Part shown: piece by piece, positions 42,106 through 46,287 of the stretch | Layout: each line of letters opens with the position of its first letter | Position numbering within the stretch: position 1 is the first letter of the stretch | Origin: Paracoccaceae bacterium | GTDB taxonomy: Bacteria; Pseudomonadota; Alphaproteobacteria; Rhodobacterales; Rhodobacteraceae | Reading direction: 5' to 3' | NCBI GenBank assembly: GCA_006844665.1 | Contig: SPJP01000023.1 | Coordinates: forward strand, 1-46,287 | Length of the DNA stretch: 46,287 nt | The notes under the pieces: generated by a model | What the model saw: only the letters and a program-made list of their open reading frames with translations | Told to the model about the DNA's origin: nothing | The model's database searches: none | Made by a program: the position numbers and the translations under genes

Positions 42106-42669
42106 TCATGGGGCTGTTCCCCCAGCGCGGGCCGCAGGTCGGGCATTGGCGCGCGTGTCTGAAGGCACGTGCGCATAGCACAGCAGCGGGCCATAGGTCG
42201 GGTGATCAAAGCCCGATTCCTGAACTGCGCCCAACCGTTCGGCCAGAGCGATAGAGCGCGCGTTTTCCACCGCGATATAGCTGACGAGGCGGTCCCAACC
42301 TAAGGTCTGGAACGCATGGTCGCGGGCGGCAAGGGCGGCCTCGGTCGCATAGCCTTTGCCTTCAGCGCCTTCGAACAGGGACCACGCCAATTCGCGTTCG
42401 GGCCAGTCTTCGGGGAAAAACAGGCCGACAACGCCCAGGGCGGCATCGGTGTTTTTATCGGCAGCAATCCAACGGCCATAGCCGCGCATGTCCCAATGGC
42501 CGTAAAGCGCACAGAATTGGATGAAGGCCTGCGTGCGATCAAACGGGCCACCCAGATGAGTCATACGAGGACCGGCGCGGAATTCGGCAAAGGCTTCGAA
42601 ATCCTTGGGCTGGGGGGCCCGCAGGACCAGGCGGTCGGTCCGCACGGTTGGAATGGCGGCGCGGGTCAT
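42106..42669 (-). CDS. GNAT-family N-acetyltransferase (copy 1)
   Basis: A 187-residue GNAT of the RimJ/RimL-like type. It starts MTRAAIPTVRTDRLVLRAPQ, has the acyl-CoA-binding GAEGKGYATEAALAARDHAF, and the C-terminal VSYIAVENARSIALAERLGA. The substrate is unknown. It starts ATGA over the stop of GNAT copy 2. It is similar to the other two GNATs, implying local duplication. Confidence 0.9.
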   Translation of the reverse strand: MTRAAIPTVRTDRLVLRAPQPKDFEAFAEFRAGPRMTHLGGPFDRTQAFIQFCALYGHWDMRGYGRWIAADKNTDAALGVVGLFFPEDWPERELAWSLFEGAEGKGYATEAALAARDHAFQTLGWDRLVSYIAVENARSIALAERLGAVQESGFDHPTYGPLLCYAHVPSDTRANARPAARAGGTAP

Positions 42670-43193
42670 GGCAGCACCTTTGGATGGCGGTAGACCAGCA
42701 CAGGTTTGCCGAAATCAGGTTGTGCGGCGTCCTGATCCAGCACACAGCCCAGCCGTTCGGCCAAGGCGATCGAACGGGCATTGTCCGGGTCGATATAGCT
42801 GACGGGTTGTTCCCAGCCCAGAACTTCATAGGCGTAGCGGCGGGCTTCGCGGGCGGCCTCAGACGCAAGGCCGGTGCCTTCGACGGAAGGATCCCAGACG
42901 ATCCAGCCAAGTTCATGTTCCGGCCAGCCGACAGGGAACCATGGGCCGGTGTGGCCAAGGGGCTGATCCGGGGTTTCCTTGCGCGCAAACACAAAGCTGC
43001 CCAAACCGCGCAGGGCCCACATGCCCGCGAAATGGGCAAAGGCGCGCCAGGCCTGGCCGGCATCAGGCTGCGGCCCGCCGACAAATTCCGACCGGTCACT
43101 GGCCAGAAATTCTGTCCATACCGCTAGATCACTGAACTGCGGCGCGCGCAGGATCAGGCGATCCGTGGTTAGGGTTGGGACGTCATAATTCAT
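42666..43193 (-). CDS. GNAT-family N-acetyltransferase (copy 2)
   Basis: A 175-residue GNAT. It begins MNYDVPTLTTDRLILRAPQ, has VEGTGLASEAAREARRYAYEVLG (CoA site) and SYIDPDNARSIALAERLGCV, and ends LVYRHPKVLP. It overlaps the remnant upstream and copy 1 downstream, each by ATGA. It is the most complete example of the local family. Confidence 0.9.
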   Translation of the reverse strand: MNYDVPTLTTDRLILRAPQFSDLAVWTEFLASDRSEFVGGPQPDAGQAWRAFAHFAGMWALRGLGSFVFARKETPDQPLGHTGPWFPVGWPEHELGWIVWDPSVEGTGLASEAAREARRYAYEVLGWEQPVSYIDPDNARSIALAERLGCVLDQDAAQPDFGKPVLVYRHPKVLP

Positions 43194-43291
43194 TGGACGC
43201 CTCTGTGGCGGTAAACCACGGTATCATCGGGTGCCTCGCCCGCGCGCAGGTTCAGGCGGTCTGTGGAAAGGGTGGGGGCGGTGCGGGTCAT
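43190..43291 (-). pseudogene. Internally deleted GNAT remnant (33 codons)
   Basis: A short in-frame ORF read from the minus strand: MTRTAPTLSTDRLNLRAGEA, then PDDTVVYRHRGVQ and TGA. The first 17 residues match the GNAT N-termini (TLTTDRLILRAPQ, TVRTDRLVLRAPQ), while VVYRHRG matches their C-termini (LVYRHPK, LVYRHGT). About 130-140 central codons are missing, yet the frame and both ATGA overlaps are kept. It is too short to be an enzyme. Reading it as a deletion relic is inference from these matches. Confidence 0.8.
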
Positions 43292-43785
43292 GCGGCGCGC
43301 AGGCCTCCGGCGTCAGTGCCCGTGCCAGAGGTCGTGCCGTGGCGATAGACCAGGCAATCGCGGCCGATGGGGGTTTTGGCGAACCGGTCGCGGGTCGCGC
43401 CCAGGGTTTCGGCCAGGGCAATGCCTGCGCGGTTGGCAAAGCCCAGATAGGTGACGCAAGCGTTCCAATGCAGGGTTTTGCGGGCAAAGCCGTGTGCCGC
43501 TGCCACGCCTTCGCGGGCGATTTCAGGCTTTTCATTGGCGTGCCACAGGTTCCAGACCAGTTCAGCCTCGGGCCAGTTGGCGGGGTTCCAGGGGCCCGCA
43601 AGGCCAAGGCACAGATCGGTGTCTTTGCAGATCAGGGCGAAGGGGCCATAGCCGTGGGTGTCCCAATGGGCAAGGGTTTGCGTCACGCCGAACCACGCGC
43701 GCGCGCCGGGGGCCTGGGCGGGGAAGTCCTGCGGCAAGGGTTTGCGCAGAAACAGGTTTTCGGTTTCTAGGACGGGGAACCTCAT
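43288..43785 (-). CDS. GNAT-family N-acetyltransferase (copy 3, diverged)
   Basis: A 165-residue GNAT. It starts MRFPVLETENLFLRKPLPQD and ends in CLVYRHGTTSG plus a short tail. The CoA region is weaker than in copies 1 and 2 (KPEIAREGVAAAHGFARKTL, lacking the GxGxA pattern), so activity is uncertain. It starts ATGA over the ffh stop and its stop overlaps the remnant start. Confidence 0.85.
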   Translation of the reverse strand: MRFPVLETENLFLRKPLPQDFPAQAPGARAWFGVTQTLAHWDTHGYGPFALICKDTDLCLGLAGPWNPANWPEAELVWNLWHANEKPEIAREGVAAAHGFARKTLHWNACVTYLGFANRAGIALAETLGATRDRFAKTPIGRDCLVYRHGTTSGTGTDAGGLRAA

Positions 43786-45305
43786 TTCTTTTTGCCCAAT
43801 CCTGACAGGCCGCCAAGCCCGGGAAGGCCGCCGCCGCCCATGCCACCGGGCAGCCCACCGCCGCCCATGCCCATTTGCTTGGCCGCAGCTTCCAGCGCTT
43901 TGGGGTCCATGCCCGCCAGATCCTTTGGCATGCCGCCGCCCATGCCACCCATACCGGGCATGCCTTTGCCGCCCATGGCTGCCATGGCTTGCTTCAGCAT
44001 CCCGCCTTTGCCCATCTTCTTCATCATGTCGCCCATCTGGCGCTGCATCTTCAACAGCTTGTTCAGGTCGGACACTTCCATGCCCGCGCCCTTGGCGATC
44101 CGCTTTTTGCGGCTGGCTTGCAGGATCTGAGGGTTTGCACGCTCTTTCTTGGTCATGGACTGGATCAGGGCGATCTGTTGGCGCAGGACCTTGTCGTCCA
44201 TGCCGGCCTTGTCCATCTGGCCTTTGTATTTCGACATGCCGGGCATCATGCCCATCAGGCCTTCGACGCCGCCCATTTTCAGCATCTGTTCCAGCTGGCC
44301 TTTCAGGTCGTTCATGTTGAACAGACCTTTCTGGAACCGCTTCATCATCCGCTCGGCCTGTTCGGCCTCTAGGGTTTCCTGGGCCTTTTCGACCAGGGCC
44401 ACGATATCGCCCATGCCAAGGATGCGGCCTGCGACGCGCTCTGGCTCGAAGGTTTCAAAGGCGTCCATCTTTTCGCCGAGGCCGACGAAGCGGATCGGCT
44501 TGCCGGTGATGGCGCGCATGGATAGGGCAGCACCGCCGCGACCGTCGCCGTCCATCCGGGTCAGGCAGACGCCGGTGACGCCGATCTTGTCGTCGAATTC
44601 CTGGGCCACGTTGACGGCGTCCTGGCCGGTCAGACCGTCGACCACCAGCAGAGTTTCGCGCGGGACCGCGATGTCGCGGACTTCCTGAGCTTGGGCGATC
44701 AGTTCGGCATCGATATGCAGCCGGCCAGCGGTGTCCAGGATATAGACGTCATAGCCGCCCAGGCTGGCCTGGGTCTTGGCGCGTTTGGCGATGGTCTGGG
44801 CGCTTTCGCCTTTGACGATGGGCAGGGTGTCGACGCCGATCTGGGCGCCGAGGATCGCCAGCTGTTCCATCGCGGCGGGCCGGTTGGTGTCGAGCGAGGC
44901 CATCAGCACCCGCTTGCCTTCGCGATCCTTCAGACGTTTGGCCAGCTTGGCGGTGGTGGTGGTCTTACCAGAGCCCTGCAGACCCACCATCAGGATCGGC
45001 GCAGGCGGGTTGTCGATTTTCAGCGCGCCGGGGTCTTCTGCACCGCGCAGGGTCGCGATCAGCTCGTCATGGACAATCTTGACGACCTGCTGGCCCGGGG
45101 TGACCGATTTGGTCACGGCTTGTCCGGTGGCTTTCTTGGTGACCGCTTTGATAAAGCTGCGCGCCACGGGCAGCGAGACGTCGGCTTCCAGCAGGGCGAC
45201 GCGAACCTCGCGCAGGGCGGTTTCGACATCGGCCTCGGACAGGGCGCCTTGCTTGGTCAGCCGGTCAAAGACGCCAGAGAGGCGGTCAGACAGGTTCTCG
45301 AACAT
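43782..45305 (-). CDS. ffh: Signal recognition particle protein Ffh
   Basis: A 507-residue SRP54 GTPase that targets nascent membrane proteins to SecYEG/YidC. The NG domain has G1 GLQGSGKTTT (108-117), DTAGRLHID and TRMDGDGRGGAAL. The C-terminal M domain ends in a long Gly/Met-rich tail (repeats of GMGGxG) to GLSGLGKKK. ATG 45305 (MFENLSDRLSG) is taken from the family and the AAAGGA SD; the ORF opens 79 codons earlier. Its stop is coupled to GNAT copy 3 by ATGA. Confidence 0.96.
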   Translation of the reverse strand: MFENLSDRLSGVFDRLTKQGALSEADVETALREVRVALLEADVSLPVARSFIKAVTKKATGQAVTKSVTPGQQVVKIVHDELIATLRGAEDPGALKIDNPPAPILMVGLQGSGKTTTTAKLAKRLKDREGKRVLMASLDTNRPAAMEQLAILGAQIGVDTLPIVKGESAQTIAKRAKTQASLGGYDVYILDTAGRLHIDAELIAQAQEVRDIAVPRETLLVVDGLTGQDAVNVAQEFDDKIGVTGVCLTRMDGDGRGGAALSMRAITGKPIRFVGLGEKMDAFETFEPERVAGRILGMGDIVALVEKAQETLEAEQAERMMKRFQKGLFNMNDLKGQLEQMLKMGGVEGLMGMMPGMSKYKGQMDKAGMDDKVLRQQIALIQSMTKKERANPQILQASRKKRIAKGAGMEVSDLNKLLKMQRQMGDMMKKMGKGGMLKQAMAAMGGKGMPGMGGMGGGMPKDLAGMDPKALEAAAKQMGMGGGGLPGGMGGGGLPGLGGLSGLGKKK

Positions 45306-45466
45306 AGGTGTCGTCCTTTGGTCAGCTTCGGGTCTTGGCCCCATATGGGGTCGAATGGTCGGGTTCCAAAGCCCAAAGCAGAAAAGCACCCGTGGGCGCA
45401 ACGCGCTGACGGGTGGCGATCCTAGCCTAAGGCAAAGGACCGGAGGGCTATGGCTCTCCGGGGTGT
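45306..45466 (-). promoter_or_regulatory. Structured leader of ffh
   Basis: Three hairpins lie in the expected 5' leader: CCGGAG with CTCCGG (45440-45461), a compound stem CACCCGT (45387-45393) with ACGGGTG (45409-45415) enclosing GCGC-AAC-GCGC, and CCCCATATGGGG (45339-45350). An Rfam family named ffh exists for leaders of this gene in some bacteria; whether this is a member was not tested. The rest of the 340-bp gap (45467-45645) holds the ffh promoter and no other clear feature. Confidence 0.45.
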
Positions 45467-45473
45467 TGAGGGC

Positions 45474-45502
45474 GTTTAGGCGTGTTTGGGGGCCAGAGTC
45501 AA
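45474..45502 (-). promoter_or_regulatory. Candidate ffh promoter
   Basis: On the minus strand TTGACT (45502-45497), a 17-bp spacer and CTAAAC (45479-45474), about 170 bp before the ffh ATG. A good -35 with a moderate -10. Confidence 0.5.
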
Positions 45503-45645
45503 GTGGCGCAGGGGGGTGGGCTGTGTGGGGTATGGCCGTCACCCCGGCCGGGTTTGGCGCGGATCATCCGTTGTACAGTTGATTTGCCTGTGAAACCGAC
45601 CTAGGCCAATTGCCAAGGGCTTTTCGTATTAGGAAATAGTATTCC

Positions 45646-46287
45646 ATGTCATCCAAGAAACTGCAGCCTGTGTTTTGGTGGGACGTGCGTCGGGTGAATG
45701 ACAACTTCATTCCATATGCGCCGGATCTCAGTATTGATGATCCTAAAGCACATGCTGAGCTTCTGAAGCGCTATAAAATGGGCGAAACCTCTGACGTTGG
45801 TGAGCTGCCAGATCGCTTGCTGTTCGAGAAAGGCTTTAATGGAATGCAGCGGAATCCGCTGCCGCCGGTCATCGACGCGGGCTATATTGTCGTGAACCAA
45901 GCGCTGCATGACGTTTTGGTGCAGTTTGATCTGGGGGGCGCGGTTTTGCACCCGGTTAAGCTATTTCAGATTGATCATACCACCGAGGAGGCGGGGAATT
46001 ACTACATCCTGGTTGTCGTGGCCCGAAAGCAGGGTTTTGAGCCAGAGCATTCGAAGAATGTTGAATATCCCCGAGCGCCAGAGCCTAACTCGCCCGGGAT
46101 GCTTAGTTTTTTGACTTTGGAAGACGATGTCAGAATGAATGCGTCCGTTCTGACTGGCGCTGATCTTTGGATGGATCCGGGGGTTTTTCAGGCATTCTTT
46201 ATCTCCGACCGCCTGTGCCAGGCGATCAAAGCGGCCAATCTACTGGCCCCCACCCGCGCCATTCGCTGCCCGATTGTGACATTGCAT
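45646..46287 (+). CDS. Hypothetical protein, possibly Imm11/DUF1629-like (cut by window edge)
   Basis: An open frame of 214 codons from ATG 45646 to the right edge with no stop. It begins MSSKKLQPVFWWDVRRVND, then ELPDRLLFEKGFNGMQRNPLPPVIDAGYIVV, and has Trp- and Phe-rich stretches. The general look (short N-terminus, PLPPVIDAG-like motif, VLHPVKLF) recalls the Imm11/DUF1629 immunity-protein group, but I am not certain. Codon use is clearly AT-richer than the neighbouring genes over the first 170 codons. No toxin gene is visible in the window. It is divergent from ffh. Confidence 0.7.
   Translation, partial: MSSKKLQPVFWWDVRRVNDNFIPYAPDLSIDDPKAHAELLKRYKMGETSDVGELPDRLLFEKGFNGMQRNPLPPVIDAGYIVVNQALHDVLVQFDLGGAVLHPVKLFQIDHTTEEAGNYYILVVVARKQGFEPEHSKNVEYPRAPEPNSPGMLSFLTLEDDVRMNASVLTGADLWMDPGVFQAFFISDRLCQAIKAANLLAPTRAIRCPIVTLH

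Noticed and set aside
45306-45645. SRP 4.5S RNA gene next to ffh
   Set aside because: The conserved SRP RNA loop sequence (GGAAGGAAGCAG type) is not found in the gap on either strand.

Overview
The window is a chromosomal segment of an alphaproteobacterium of the family Rhodobacteraceae, most likely the Roseobacter group. The basis is the gene order (S10-spc-alpha ribosomal operons; rpmH-rnpA-yidD-ttcA-yidC-MOSC-engB-argB; ffh-GNAT-chorismate mutase-rpsP-rimM-trmD-rplS-rpmE), the presence of MipZ, ATP12 and Aap-type transporter genes, and the protein sequences. All family calls were made by eye from protein motifs; no search was run.

Positions 1-13355 (+) hold the ribosomal supercluster from the end of rplB to rplQ, including secY, adk and rpoA. 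It is cut into pieces. A strong terminator after rplP is followed by two opposite-strand genes (a small Ser/Lys-rich basic protein and a 2OG-Fe(II) oxygenase-like protein) before rpmC. A second terminator separates rpmD from rplO. Each downstream block has its own candidate promoter, and several gaps hold hairpins that could be ribosomal-protein leaders. Positions 13455-14969 hold a LuxR/LuxI quorum-sensing pair with lux-box-like half-sites over the luxR start and a possible small divergent ORF.

Positions 15087-19216 (+) form a tightly overlapping housekeeping operon: rarA, crcB/fluC, an RluC-type pseudouridine synthase, a HAD phosphatase and ATP12. Positions 19217-24333 (+) hold a complete general L-amino-acid ABC transporter (aapJ-Q-M-P) with a structured leader and a terminator-like hairpin after aapJ.

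Positions 24384-33139 (-) read in the order rpmH, rnpA, yidD, ttcA, GGDEF-EAL protein, yidC, MOSC protein, engB, argB, Fe-S protein, SixA-like phosphatase. This block combines ribosome and RNase P parts with membrane-protein insertion. Next come a tRNA-Arg(ACG), an orphan sensor kinase, a pyridine nucleotide-disulfide oxidoreductase paired with a TVP38/DedA-like membrane protein, and mipZ (37210-38019).

Positions 38208-45305 (-) form the ffh to rpmE translation and secretion cluster. It carries three GNAT acetyltransferase genes and a 33-codon internally deleted GNAT remnant, all joined by ATGA overlaps, plus chorismate mutase and a sulfotransferase-like gene. The right edge holds the start of an unrelated, AT-richer gene (45646 onward), possibly of the Imm11/DUF1629 type.

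The most unusual non-coding signal is an intergenic repeat with an exact 11-bp period (core ACCGACG plus four A/T-rich bases). It occurs twice, in the rpoA-rplQ gap and upstream of the chorismate mutase gene, in the same orientation relative to transcription.
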